DNA from: a virus
IMG/VR virus record: IMGVR_UViG_3300029951_000013
Span: 24,896-88,895 of that record
Length of the DNA stretch: 64,000 nt
Strand: one strand, 5' to 3'
Each line of letters starts with the position of its first letter. Position 1 is the first letter of the stretch. The notes under the pieces are model-generated. The model worked only from the letters and a program-made list of their open reading frames with translations. It was not told the DNA's origin and searched no databases. Both the position numbers and the translations under genes were made by a program. Below, piece by piece: positions 47,731 through 56,066 of the stretch.

Positions 47731-48248
47731 GCCGCCGATCCTCCCGCAGTCGGCCGGAGCCCCGCAGGCCACTGGAACTTCCCGAGGTAGGCCCGCTGGG
47801 CCGCAGGCAGGGTGAACTCCGCTGCGCCGTAGTGGTCCAGGCCCGCGTGCCGCAGCCACCAGGCGTCGCACTCGTCATCGGTGGGGAACTCCAGTGAGGC
47901 CCGTTTGAGGGCGGCCACGGCCAGCTGTGACTTGGTCGCGTTTCCCTTGGCGACCGCGTAGGACTTGAGCGCCGCCGGGAGACAGAGAGCGTAGGGAACT
48001 CCCATGTCCAGCAGCTGGGAACGGACCGCCCCGTGCACCATCGCGAGGGACTTGGTCGAGAACGAGGTCTTGGGCACGTCCTCGATCACCGCCAAGTCCG
48101 CGCCCAGAGCCACGGCCGCCACCGCGTTTCTGATCTGGCAGAGCCGGGTGTCGCCGTCCCGGTCCCGGGTCTTGACGGCGAACGTGGTCCCGTCGGCCCG
48201 GGCCACTCCGGTCTGGGCCACGCTGAGGTCGAGTCCTATGACACGCAT
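47727..48248 (-). CDS. RuvC-like Holliday junction resolvase
   Basis: 173 residues; ATG with AAGGAG. RNase H-fold acidic residues: Asp7 in VIGLDLSVAQTG, Glu56 in LAVIEDVP, and the terminal pair Asp125/Asp128 in PTDDECDAWWLRHAG. RuvC enzymes cut four-way junctions before packaging. Preceded by CGACCACCGACCAAGGAG (48257-48274), where the AAGGAG acts as ribosome binding site. Confidence 0.85.
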   Translation of the reverse strand: MRVIGLDLSVAQTGVARADGTTFAVKTRDRDGDTRLCQIRNAVAAVALGADLAVIEDVPKTSFSTKSLAMVHGAVRSQLLDMGVPYALCLPAALKSYAVAKGNATKSQLAVAALKRASLEFPTDDECDAWWLRHAGLDHYGAAEFTLPAAQRAYLGKFQWPAGLRPTAGGSAA

Positions 48249-48280
48249 CTGCTGGTCTCCTTGGTCGGTGGTCGAAAAGC

Positions 48281-50116
48281 TCATTTGGCGTAGCAGGCAG
48301 CCCAGTCGGTGCCCGGCTTGCTCGCGCCACAGGTGATCGGCACGTCGTTCCAGGTGAAGGTCATCGCCTTCACGATCTCGTGCGACGCTTCCTCGGCATC
48401 CCCCTGCGGGATGTCGAACACGATCTCGTCGTGGACAACGCCCCGCAGCCATCCGGTGGCCTCCGGAATCCGGTCCACGACTGTCAGGAGGCCGGTGCAG
48501 AGGAGATCGCGCGCGCCCCCCTGCCCCATGAGGGCGGGTGCCTGGGTGTACGCCTTGGCACGGTCGCAGCGCATGAGTCGGCCGAAGCCGTTGTCCAGCA
48601 TCTCGCCGTCCCGGGCACGGTCACGGACATCACTGCGCCAGGACATCAGCTTCGGGAACTGCTCGGACATGGCCGCGTCGAACTGCTGGGCCAACTCCAT
48701 CTGAACGCCCTGGTTGGCGATCCCCTTGACGCCCATGCCGTAGTTCCAGCCGTGCCCGATTCTCTTGGCGTACTCGCGCCACTCCCCGTCATGACGTCCG
48801 AACACCCGGTCGGCGATCATGGAGTGCGCGTCCTCGCCGGGAGCGAACAGGGCCATGTAGGCGGGGTCCTGGCAGTGTCCGGCGATGGCGCGCATGTCGA
48901 CCTGGTCCATGTCGAACGCCATCAGGACGTTCCCCGGGTCCGGGACGAAGACAGCACGTTGGACCACCTTGCCGCCGCGCTTGCCCAGGTTGGTGGTCGA
49001 GGGCTTGACCATGGCCCACCGGCCGGAGGCCTGGTCGGTGGCGTTCCCCTCGTCCTCGCTGCCGATCCGCGCGTGGACCCGGTCGCCGACCAGGTGTTTG
49101 GCGATCTCGGCGTACTTCCCGGTGGTGCCGGTCACCCGGACCACGTGCTCGCAGATCTCCCGTACCGCGCTGTTGCCCCCATAGGCCCGGGGGTTGAGCA
49201 TCCCCGGGTGGAGCTTCCCCTCCGCACCCTTGCCGACCATGTAGCTTCCCTCGCCCAGAGCATCCGAGGACAGCGCCATGACTCCGGACTGCGTCCGGGG
49301 GACGTACGGTGCGCCGGCCCGCTTGAAAGCAGCCTCCAGGGCCTCCCGGCCGGGGCCCGACGACAGCGGCGACTTCCGCAGTTCCTCGTAGGCGACCTTC
49401 GCCGCACCCCGTCCCCGGTACTTCGTCTCGGTGAGCGGTACCCCGCAGTTGGCCGCGAGCCAGTCCAAGGACCCCTGCCGGGCGATTTCGTCCGCCTCTA
49501 TGCGCCGCTCCAGCTCCGGGACGTCGATGCGCCAGCCGTTGAGGGTCATCCGGTTCTGGAGGTGGGCGATCCGCATCTCCCGGCGGACGTAGTCCGGGAG
49601 GTCATCGCATCCGAGGGCCTGGTGGACCCCACGCAGGGCGAACAGGTCCCCGCGCAGGTACGAGACGTAGTCCGGGTCGTCCACCGGGATGCGGTCGTAC
49701 CCGCCGAACCGGGCGGCCAGTCCGGCCAGGTCATCGGTCTTGCCGGGTACGCCGAGCCGGGCGGCCAGCGAGTTCATGGAGTAGTACCCCTTCTCGCTCC
49801 AGGGCTTCTGGTGCTTGGAGCCGGGGGGGTCGTAGATCTGCGCCACCCGCATGGGGTCGACCATCTTCCGGGCCAGGGCGTCGTAGTCCGCCCCGCAGTA
49901 CCTCGCGATGGCGATCAGATCGAAAGCGAATCCGTTGTAGGCCGAGATCAAATCTGCGCGTTCCAGGACCGCCCGCAGCTTGGCAGGGTCCGCAGTGACG
50001 CCGGTGGTGTCACTGTCGTCGCGCAGCGCCCCGCAGATCCGGACGTATCCAGGGCCGTAGGTGAACAGGTCGGCGGCCGAGCCGGTCTCCAGGTCGAAGT
50101 ACACGGTGCCTGGCAT
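48281..50116 (-). CDS. DNA polymerase, family A with 3'-5' exonuclease
   Basis: 611 residues; the ATG at 50116 overlaps the upstream stop by one base. Exonuclease: Asp/Glu in YFDLETGS, AYNGFAFD, and a terminal YxxxD region (SYLRGDLFAL). Polymerase: motif A FDMDQVDMR, motif B around YAKRIGHGWNYGMG, motif C VHDEIVFDI. Lacks the 5'-nuclease domain. It would replicate phage DNA together with the adjacent primase-helicase. Confidence 0.95.
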   Translation of the reverse strand: MPGTVYFDLETGSAADLFTYGPGYVRICGALRDDSDTTGVTADPAKLRAVLERADLISAYNGFAFDLIAIARYCGADYDALARKMVDPMRVAQIYDPPGSKHQKPWSEKGYYSMNSLAARLGVPGKTDDLAGLAARFGGYDRIPVDDPDYVSYLRGDLFALRGVHQALGCDDLPDYVRREMRIAHLQNRMTLNGWRIDVPELERRIEADEIARQGSLDWLAANCGVPLTETKYRGRGAAKVAYEELRKSPLSSGPGREALEAAFKRAGAPYVPRTQSGVMALSSDALGEGSYMVGKGAEGKLHPGMLNPRAYGGNSAVREICEHVVRVTGTTGKYAEIAKHLVGDRVHARIGSEDEGNATDQASGRWAMVKPSTTNLGKRGGKVVQRAVFVPDPGNVLMAFDMDQVDMRAIAGHCQDPAYMALFAPGEDAHSMIADRVFGRHDGEWREYAKRIGHGWNYGMGVKGIANQGVQMELAQQFDAAMSEQFPKLMSWRSDVRDRARDGEMLDNGFGRLMRCDRAKAYTQAPALMGQGGARDLLCTGLLTVVDRIPEATGWLRGVVHDEIVFDIPQGDAEEASHEIVKAMTFTWNDVPITCGASKPGTDWAACYAK

Positions 50117-50373
50117 CAGGCACCGTCCGCGGCGAACCAGTTGGCGGCGCCGGCCCTGTTCTCGTCCTGGCTGCGGTGGCCGGTGGGGGCGGAGGTGCAC
50201 CGGACGAGGCCCTGTGCCTCCAGTGCGGCCAGGGCGAGGTAGGCGGCTCCGGGGAACGCCTTGGGCGGGTAGCCGAGCCGGTTGCGGACGGCTCCGGCGG
50301 TCAGCCCGCCGGGCTCGGAGCGGAGCAGCTCCAGGACGGCGGCCGTGCGTGCGGCCTTGTGGTCGGTGGTCAT
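50116..50373 (-). CDS. Winged-helix-like small protein
   Basis: 85 residues. Helices AAVLELLRSEPGGLTAGAVRNRLGY followed by LALAALEAQGLVRCTSA and a polar tail resemble a winged helix used for DNA binding. Its start is MTTD-type (ATGACCACCGACCAC), a recurring start pattern here. Wedged between polymerase and primase-helicase, it may be a replication accessory or regulator. Confidence 0.6.
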   Translation of the reverse strand: MTTDHKAARTAAVLELLRSEPGGLTAGAVRNRLGYPPKAFPGAAYLALAALEAQGLVRCTSAPTGHRSQDENRAGAANWFAADGA

Positions 50374-52901
50374 CAGGACTCCCAGTCGAATCCGTCGTCG
50401 GGGTCGGTCGGTTCTGCCGCCGGGGCGGCGGAGGGGTTCGGTTCGGGCAGCGGGTCCGGGGGAGCAGGCAGGGCGTCCGCCTCACACTCGGTAGTCGCCG
50501 GAAGAGGGCCGAAGAGGAAGGCGAGCGCGTCAGCGTCGGACACAGCCCGGGGCTTCGGAGGCACCGGACCGCCATCGGGTGTGGGAAGTGTGGGCTGGGG
50601 GCCACCACTCAAGAACTTTACGGCCGCATCGTCGGCCGCCGTCCGGCTTCCCGGAACGGGGTGTGGAACGGTGTGGGTAGTGTGGGCAGTCAGACCATTC
50701 CTGCCATAGGCCGACTGACTCACACCCTTAATGATCTCTTTCTCAGAGCCAACGTATGGTAGGGATGTCCCAGAACCCACACTACCCACACTCTGGGACA
50801 CCTCCGTGTCCTGGTTAGGCTGGATTTTCACCGGTTCGCGGTCTTCCCCGGTGTGGGTTGTCACGTTGACCCCGAGATTCTTGCTCCGGTGCCTGAGTCG
50901 GACCTCGCCCACACCGGGGATCGTCCGGAGCCGTTCGGCGAACTTCGGCCTGGACATGGGGTCAGCCCCACCGTCGTCCTTCACCCACGCTTGGAAGGCC
51001 TTGTACAGAACCGACAGGCCTTCTCCGTGCTCCGCCCCCACCAGCTGCCCGGCGACGTCCGGGTGGATGTCACACCGAGTGGCGACCCAACGCGCTACCC
51101 GGTCGCTCTTGGTCTCGAACTCCTCGGCTACGTCCGGGGCGGTCGGCAGGTAGGTGCCGCGCTCGTTGAAGGCCCGCCAGGCGGCTACCCAGCGACAGAG
51201 GATCCCCGGCAGCTCCTGGAGCATCGCCGCCTCGATCGTAGGGTCCTCACGCCCTGCGAAGGTCTTCCCGAACCGGTAGGGCTTGATCCGGTTGACGTAG
51301 GCCCGGGAGGTCTCGCTGACGGTCGGCAGCTCGTTGGCGGCGAAGACGAACAGGGCCTGGTTGGTGAACCGGAACGGCAGGCCGTACTTGCGGTCCGCCT
51401 CGATCAGGTCCTCGCCGGTCAGCATCTTGAAGAGCGAGATGTCGCTGACGTGCGCGGCCGACAGGTCACCGGAGACGTTGACCATCTTCTGGTACACGGC
51501 CGAGGACATGAACTTGTTGTCGGACAGCTGGAGCAGGCTGACCCCGCTCACATTCCCCTTTCCCGCTATGGCCTCGATCAGCCGCAGGAAGGTCCCCTTG
51601 CCCGACCGCGACGGCCCGAAGGCGAACAGGGCACGGCTCGGCGTCCTGGAGGGGTCGAGCATGGTCGAGGCCACCTCCTCCAGGGAGGTGTACTGGTTGG
51701 GGATGACCTGCCGGAGCCAGTCCTCGTAGACAGGGCACTGCGCGTCCGGTGTCCAGGCGATCGGGATCTGGAGTGCGCTCAGGTACTTGGGGCTGTGCTC
51801 CAGGAGTTCGCCGGTCTCCAGGTCGAGCATGCCGTTGGCGCAGTTGAGCAGCGGCCGGGGCTGCCGGTCGGGCAGCCGCATGCCGCGTTCGGCCAGTTCG
51901 CCGACCAGGTACTCCTCGATCGTGGCGCGCCAGTTGGGCCGGAAGTCCTCGCCCAGCATGGTCTTGACCCGGGCGATGAGCGGTTCCCGACCGCGCTCCA
52001 TCCGGAAGGCCCCGCCGCGGTACAGCGAGATCATGGACCCGCTGGCCAGGGCGGCCGGCTGGTCCTCCAGGACCGCCAGCGAGGCGGTGCGCGCCAGGAG
52101 CCCCTTGTCCGTGAAGTACGCCGACTCGGTCCGGCGCGACGGCGGGCGGCCCAGCTTGGTGACGGCTGCCTCGGCAATGCGCTGGATGTAGGACTCGCGC
52201 CGCTCGGGTGCCCGGCGTCCGAGGACGTCGTCCAGGCCCTCGCGCGCCTTGGCCCCGGCCAGCTTGGCGAACACGATCTCGTCCGCCCCCTCGGCCTCCA
52301 GCGCCTCCTTGAACGCCACCGCGGCGTCGTGGACGTTCCGGTTGGTCGCCACGTCGGCGTCGAACAGGACGACGACCCGGCGCCCCTCGGCCCAGGACAG
52401 GTCGGTGCCGATCCAGGAGTTGCAGCCGGGCACGGCGACCACGCCCCAGGCGGCAGGGGCCCACACGGCGGCGGCCAGTCCCTGCTTGGTGCCTTCCACG
52501 AAGAGGTACGGTGCGCTGTCCTCAGCGGGTGCGCGCAGGTGGGACAGAAAGGACCCGCAGCCCTTCGGCAGGATGTACTTGTGGGCCTCGCCCGCCTCGT
52601 CTACGACCGGGACGTCGGGCCGGAACTGGACGACGGTGCGGTCCAGGTCGCGCCACTCGAAGAGCATGCCCGGGCCGCGGCCGGGACCGGTGATCCAGTA
52701 CCTGGCGATCTCCTCAGGGACGTGCTCGGGCAGCCGGACGGCCCGTACGCCGAAGCGCACGGCCTGCTCGGGGGTCAGCGCGCCGGCGGCCAGGATCTCC
52801 AGGCTGTAGGGCGTGAACTCGTTGCCCAGGGCGTCCAGGACGCGCTGCCCGGCGTCGGGGACGTGGCCGTTGGACGAGGCGGGCGGTACCGCGGTCATCA
52901 T
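50373..52901 (-). CDS. D5-type primase-helicase
   Basis: 842 residues. N-terminal Toprim/DUF3854-like region: YLFVEGTKQGLAAAVWAP with its Glu, and VVLFDADVATN with DxD. C-terminal SF3/D5 helicase: Walker A FGPSRSGKGTF (about 426-436), VNVSGDLSAA and the sensor FVFAANELPTV. Then a D5 C-terminal winged region and a long Pro/Ser-rich acidic tail. It primes and unwinds at the replication fork. Two ATG codons in tandem mark the start, with a weak ribosome binding site. Confidence 0.9.
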   Translation of the reverse strand: MMTAVPPASSNGHVPDAGQRVLDALGNEFTPYSLEILAAGALTPEQAVRFGVRAVRLPEHVPEEIARYWITGPGRGPGMLFEWRDLDRTVVQFRPDVPVVDEAGEAHKYILPKGCGSFLSHLRAPAEDSAPYLFVEGTKQGLAAAVWAPAAWGVVAVPGCNSWIGTDLSWAEGRRVVVLFDADVATNRNVHDAAVAFKEALEAEGADEIVFAKLAGAKAREGLDDVLGRRAPERRESYIQRIAEAAVTKLGRPPSRRTESAYFTDKGLLARTASLAVLEDQPAALASGSMISLYRGGAFRMERGREPLIARVKTMLGEDFRPNWRATIEEYLVGELAERGMRLPDRQPRPLLNCANGMLDLETGELLEHSPKYLSALQIPIAWTPDAQCPVYEDWLRQVIPNQYTSLEEVASTMLDPSRTPSRALFAFGPSRSGKGTFLRLIEAIAGKGNVSGVSLLQLSDNKFMSSAVYQKMVNVSGDLSAAHVSDISLFKMLTGEDLIEADRKYGLPFRFTNQALFVFAANELPTVSETSRAYVNRIKPYRFGKTFAGREDPTIEAAMLQELPGILCRWVAAWRAFNERGTYLPTAPDVAEEFETKSDRVARWVATRCDIHPDVAGQLVGAEHGEGLSVLYKAFQAWVKDDGGADPMSRPKFAERLRTIPGVGEVRLRHRSKNLGVNVTTHTGEDREPVKIQPNQDTEVSQSVGSVGSGTSLPYVGSEKEIIKGVSQSAYGRNGLTAHTTHTVPHPVPGSRTAADDAAVKFLSGGPQPTLPTPDGGPVPPKPRAVSDADALAFLFGPLPATTECEADALPAPPDPLPEPNPSAAPAAEPTDPDDGFDWES

Positions 52902-53197
52902 CGGCGGACCGCCCAGTCCCGGTCGGTGTGCATGACGGTGGCCGGGTGCAGGCCGCGCCGGGCGCACTCGGCGTCCAGGGCGTTGTGCGCGGCACTGGCC
53001 ATCGCTACGTACCAGTCGGAGGACGCCCGGGCTCCGGCGTCCTTGCGGGCCAAGTGCGTGCGGCCGGGGCACGGCTCGCCGACGGCCGGCCGGCAGATGC
53101 GGCACCGGACGTCCAGCAGGCCCGGCTGGGGGTGTTCCCGGCGGTAGGTCTGGAGAGCAGAGGCGTACACCGCGGCGGGTGTGGGGTCAGCGTGCAT
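52898..53197 (-). CDS. Zinc-binding hypothetical protein
   Basis: 99 residues; preceded by the start-associated motif CCGACCACTGAC (53216-53227) and GGAGGGGCGCTC. Central CRICRPAVGEPCPGRTHLARK gives a Cys3-His site like phage-borne zinc ribbons that precede primases. It overlaps the primase-helicase by four bases. Confidence 0.65.
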   Translation of the reverse strand: MHADPTPAAVYASALQTYRREHPQPGLLDVRCRICRPAVGEPCPGRTHLARKDAGARASSDWYVAMASAAHNALDAECARRGLHPATVMHTDRDWAVRR

Positions 53198-53247
53198 GAG
53201 CGCCCCTCCGTTCGTGTCAGTGGTCGGTGTTCGGAAGGCTACGGGCG

Positions 53248-53835
53248 CTACGAAGCGCGCTGTCCTCCCTGTACGTGCGTGGCAGTCAGGTCTATCGGGG
53301 CGTCCGTGCCGGGCAGTTCAGGAGAGTGAGTCAACAGGGTCTCGACCTCTTCTACGGAGATACGGACGCGGTTCAGCCTGTCGTGGTACCGGGTCAGCCG
53401 TCCGTCGGCCAGCATGCGGTCTACAGAACGAATGTGAAGGCCCAACCGGGCAACGGCTTGCCGTCGAGACAGCCAGGGATACGTTGGACCGGGGAGAGGC
53501 TCCTCCTTGAGACGTTTGCCTCGGTGCATGCGCCAGGAATTGACCTGGGGTGTCACAGGCTCCAGGTGCCAGGGATTCCAGCAGCTGCGCACGTGGCACA
53601 GGTGATCGAGGTACAGCTCCGCCGGATAGTCGCCTCTGTGGAAGAGGTAGGAGGTCGTGTGCGCGGACCGGGTAACGGCACGACCATCCAAAATGATCTG
53701 ACTGGTCATGTAGTTCCCACGCTGGCCATTGCGGGCGACCCAGCACCCCGAGGTGAGGCCTCGGGTCAGGCAGGGGACCTCAATGGACCTCTGCTCCAAG
53801 CTGGCGATCCTCTCCGAGAGAAGATCCGTCGTCAT
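53248..53835 (-). CDS. HNH endonuclease with fused helix-turn-helix
   Basis: 195 residues. HNH centre: YLDHLCHVRSCWNPWHLEPVT with D77, H78, N87, H90 and zinc ligands C80/C85. Residues 122-169 form an excisionase/MerR-like helix-turn-helix (WLSRRQAVARLGLHIRSVDRM), ending with EVETLL. The HTH closely parallels the neighbouring 63-residue protein. It would bind a target and make a homing-type break. Confidence 0.8.
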   Translation of the reverse strand: MTTDLLSERIASLEQRSIEVPCLTRGLTSGCWVARNGQRGNYMTSQIILDGRAVTRSAHTTSYLFHRGDYPAELYLDHLCHVRSCWNPWHLEPVTPQVNSWRMHRGKRLKEEPLPGPTYPWLSRRQAVARLGLHIRSVDRMLADGRLTRYHDRLNRVRISVEEVETLLTHSPELPGTDAPIDLTATHVQGGQRAS

Positions 53836-54023
53836 GCCTGAACCTCTGGCTCCGGCGGCTTTATCAGGAATGCGCCGACTTCTTGAGCACTCAGGCAGGG
53901 GCGTCCGCGATTGTCGCGGTAGGTGGTGAGCAGACCGCGCTTACGCCAGCCGTCCACGGTCCGCACGTGGACGCCCGCCTTGACGGCAACCTGCTTTCGA
54001 GTGAGAAACGTGTCTGGTTGCAT
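53832..54023 (-). CDS. Helix-turn-helix regulator (excisionase/MerR-like)
   Basis: 63 residues: FLTRKQVAVKAGVHVRTVDGWRKRGLL is a helix-turn-helix with wing residues following. Starts at the divergent control region opposite the early operon, so it may be an early repressor or excisionase-like directionality factor. The ATG at 54023 has TAGTGT ending seven bases upstream, suggesting leaderless translation; a GTG at 54032 is an alternative. Confidence 0.75.
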   Translation of the reverse strand: MQPDTFLTRKQVAVKAGVHVRTVDGWRKRGLLTTYRDNRGRPCLSAQEVGAFLIKPPEPEVQA

Positions 54024-54088
54024 GACTCCCACACTATCACTCGCTTTCTCTTATTTACAGCTTCGCGCACTGCGTCTATCGTGGAGCC
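54024..54088. promoter_or_regulatory. Divergent promoter region of early control locus
   Basis: 65 bases, AT-richer than surroundings, between the HTH gene (-) and the early operon (+). Minus strand: TAGTGT (54036 to 54031) with TGTAAA 17 bases upstream fits a sigma-70-like promoter whose transcript would begin at the HTH start codon. Plus strand: ATCGTGGAGCC is the ribosome binding site of the early operon, but no plus -10 was identified with confidence. Confidence 0.45.
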
Positions 54089-54784
54089 ATGACCACAGAC
54101 CAGAAGCCCGACAAGAGTGCTGACGGCATGTCAGCCGAGGACCTCGTCCTGCGGCTGCTGACCGGCAGCGGCCAGCTGACCCCGGAGGACGCGCAGCGCC
54201 TCCTCACCGGGCTCCGCGCCGACTGGACCGGCCACGGTACTCCCGCCCTGGCCGTCCGCGAAGGAGAAGCGGACGTCCTCCAGCTGCCGGTGAGCCGCGG
54301 CGACCTGCGCGAGCTGGCCGCAGTCCTGACGGCCGAGCGCTACCGCCTCGACAGGGGCGACGACAGCCCGGTGCCGCAGCCGCGCTGGGCCGCGAACGTC
54401 CGGATCTCCCAGGCGGTCTATTCGGCGCTGGCTTCCAGCACCGGCACGCAGAAAGAGGCAGTACAGGGGGGCGCCCGCAGGGCTCTGGCCCGCATGCTGA
54501 CGCCGGGCCTCGGCGTGATGAGCGACCGGGAGGAGGAGGAACTCCTCGACGCCTACCGGGCTGAAGTGCTGCACGAAGCTCCCGGATCGGAGCCGGCCCG
54601 GCCGGGCTCCGACTACTCCGCCGTGTACCTGGACCAGCACGACAGGATCTGGTCCGACTACCCGGTGCTGCCGCCGAGCGACCTCGTACTGCCCATGGTC
54701 TGGGCGGACGAGCAGGCGCGGTCCAAGGCTGATCTCGTGGACGCCGGCACCGAGCTGCGGATCATCGGCTGGGTCGCCCCGTGA
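54089..54784 (+). CDS. First gene of early operon, hypothetical
   Basis: 231 residues; ATG with GTGGAGCC. Begins MTTDQKPD, the recurrent start pattern. Helical N-terminal half (AEDLVLRLLTGSGQLTPEDAQRLL), then a region GTQKEAVQGGARRALARML, an acidic middle, and a short beta C-terminus. No family recognised. As the leading early gene, a host-takeover or regulatory role is plausible. Confidence 0.65.
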   Translation: MTTDQKPDKSADGMSAEDLVLRLLTGSGQLTPEDAQRLLTGLRADWTGHGTPALAVREGEADVLQLPVSRGDLRELAAVLTAERYRLDRGDDSPVPQPRWAANVRISQAVYSALASSTGTQKEAVQGGARRALARMLTPGLGVMSDREEEELLDAYRAEVLHEAPGSEPARPGSDYSAVYLDQHDRIWSDYPVLPPSDLVLPMVWADEQARSKADLVDAGTELRIIGWVAP

Positions 54785-54981
54785 CCACCGTCCACGAGCT
54801 GGCAGTGGAGCTGGACTGCCGTCCGGACGCCGTCCTCGAAGAGGTCTTCGGGCTGTGCGTCGCCCACCGGGAGGCAGCAGTGATCGTCGCCGGCGACCTG
54901 TGCGTGGCCCTCGGCCAGGACACGGAGCTGACTGCTTTCGGGGCAGCCCGGGTGCGCAGCCGGCTGGGAGCCTCCCGGTGA
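54781..54981 (+). CDS. Small HTH-like paralog 1
   Basis: 66 residues from a GTG overlapping the preceding stop. Pattern TTVHELAVELDCRPDAVLEEV, a middle with VIVAGDL, then AFGAARVRSRLG. The same three-part pattern recurs in the next two genes, showing tandem duplication. The first helix pair looks like a helix-turn-helix. Confidence 0.55.
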   Translation: MTTVHELAVELDCRPDAVLEEVFGLCVAHREAAVIVAGDLCVALGQDTELTAFGAARVRSRLGASR

Positions 54982-55193
54982 CCGCCGGCCAGCCGGGCGA
55001 GACCACGGTCTCCGACCTGGCGCAGGAGTTCGACGTCGCTGATACCCGGGAGGTCGCCGTCCAGGTGGCCGGCCTGTGTACCGCCTACGGCGCCAAGCGC
55101 ATCGTCGCCCGCGACGGAGGACTGAACGACATGGTCCTGACCGCCTGGGGCGCCTCGCTGGTCCGCCGCCGACTGACCGAAAGGGCGTACTGA
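54978..55193 (+). CDS. Small HTH-like paralog 2
   Basis: 71 residues, GTG start overlapping the previous stop. TTVSDLAQEFDVADTREVAVQVAGL, RIVARDGGLND, then AWGASLVRRRLTE: aligns with genes on both sides. No other motif. Confidence 0.55.
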   Translation: MTAGQPGETTVSDLAQEFDVADTREVAVQVAGLCTAYGAKRIVARDGGLNDMVLTAWGASLVRRRLTERAY

Positions 55194-55195
55194 GC

Positions 55196-55645
55196 ATGAG
55201 CAAGACCAAGAAGCCGAAGATCACACTGGGGGAACTGGCGACCGAGTTCGGCATCCCAGTCGAGACCGCCGGATGGGTGCTGTTCCTGGTAGTGGGGAAC
55301 CAGTTGAGCGTTGAAGGGGCGAAGAACGTTCTGGTTCTGGACGGAGGACGACTGGCCTCGGATTGGAAACAGTGCCCGGACACCAGACTGACCTCTTCAG
55401 GCGCGAAGCTCATGCGCCGGATTCTGACTGAGACGACGGCACGCGGCGAGGCGTACACCGAAGCGCTCTACTACCTGCTCGAAAAAGGCGCGCCTCCCTA
55501 CGGATCCGTCGTCGTCCTTGCTTCCCTTGACATAGCTGTCCGCGCCGACCAGCGGGAGAAGGACGCCACGCTGGTCGAGTCGAGAGCGACAGGCCCGCAA
55601 GTCCTCCGACTGGCAGCCGACGTCCGAAACGGAGTCAAGCCGTGA
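55196..55645 (+). CDS. HTH-like paralog 3 with RADQR-type tail
   Basis: 149 residues. The first 80 residues repeat the paralog pattern (ITLGELATEFGIPVETAGW, VLVLDGGRL, SSGAKLMRRILTE). A second part, absent in its smaller relatives, includes DIAVRADQREKDATLVESR, the RADQR-x-x-DA motif shared with the following two or three genes. No known family. Confidence 0.6.
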   Translation: MSKTKKPKITLGELATEFGIPVETAGWVLFLVVGNQLSVEGAKNVLVLDGGRLASDWKQCPDTRLTSSGAKLMRRILTETTARGEAYTEALYYLLEKGAPPYGSVVVLASLDIAVRADQREKDATLVESRATGPQVLRLAADVRNGVKP

Positions 55646-55851
55646 GCGACCTGGTGCGCGCCGTTCGCGAACAGATGCGCGCAAGCGGTGACCTGGCCCG
55701 GATCGACTTGGCGCTGATCGAGTTCGAGACAGAGATCCGCGCCGACCAGCGCGAGCGGGACGCCGTGTTGGCCGAGCGCATCGAACACCTCAAGGCCCCC
55801 GGTATCGGCCGGGTCATCGCAGGGATGATCCGAGAGGCAGGGGAGTCATGA
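55642..55851 (+). CDS. Small RADQR-motif protein
   Basis: 69 residues, GTG start overlapping the previous stop (GTGA). Contains FETEIRADQRERDAVLAERIEHL in a helix. The motif may be a protein interaction helix. Function unknown. Confidence 0.5.
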   Translation: MSDLVRAVREQMRASGDLARIDLALIEFETEIRADQRERDAVLAERIEHLKAPGIGRVIAGMIREAGES

Positions 55852-56066
55852 ACGGCCCGGTGGAGGTCAACGCGGTCACGCTGGCGGAGATCGACCTGCG
55901 CCGGGCCCAGCTCACCGAGTGGGCCGAACGGCTGCGCGAGCGGCAGGCGGCCACCACGTCCACATCAGGTGCCGCATGCACCCTGGCCCGCGAGGTGCGG
56001 CGCGTCCAGCGCCGGGCCGACGACTACGCCGCGATACTGCGGCTCCTGAGAGGAAGTGCGGCGTGA
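55848..56066 (+). CDS. Small helical protein
   Basis: 72 residues, ATG overlapping the previous stop. Arg/Glu/Ala-rich helix (LRRAQLTEWAERLRERQ; LAREVRRVQRRADDYAAILRLL). No family recognised. Confidence 0.5.
   Translation: MNGPVEVNAVTLAEIDLRRAQLTEWAERLRERQAATTSTSGAACTLAREVRRVQRRADDYAAILRLLRGSAA

Noticed and set aside
48380-50242. 620-codon plus-strand frame opposite DNA polymerase
   Set aside because: Antisense shadow; polymerase motifs on the minus strand are unambiguous.
50853-53147. 764-codon plus-strand frame opposite the primase-helicase
   Set aside because: Antisense shadow with Val/Gly/Arg-rich composition.
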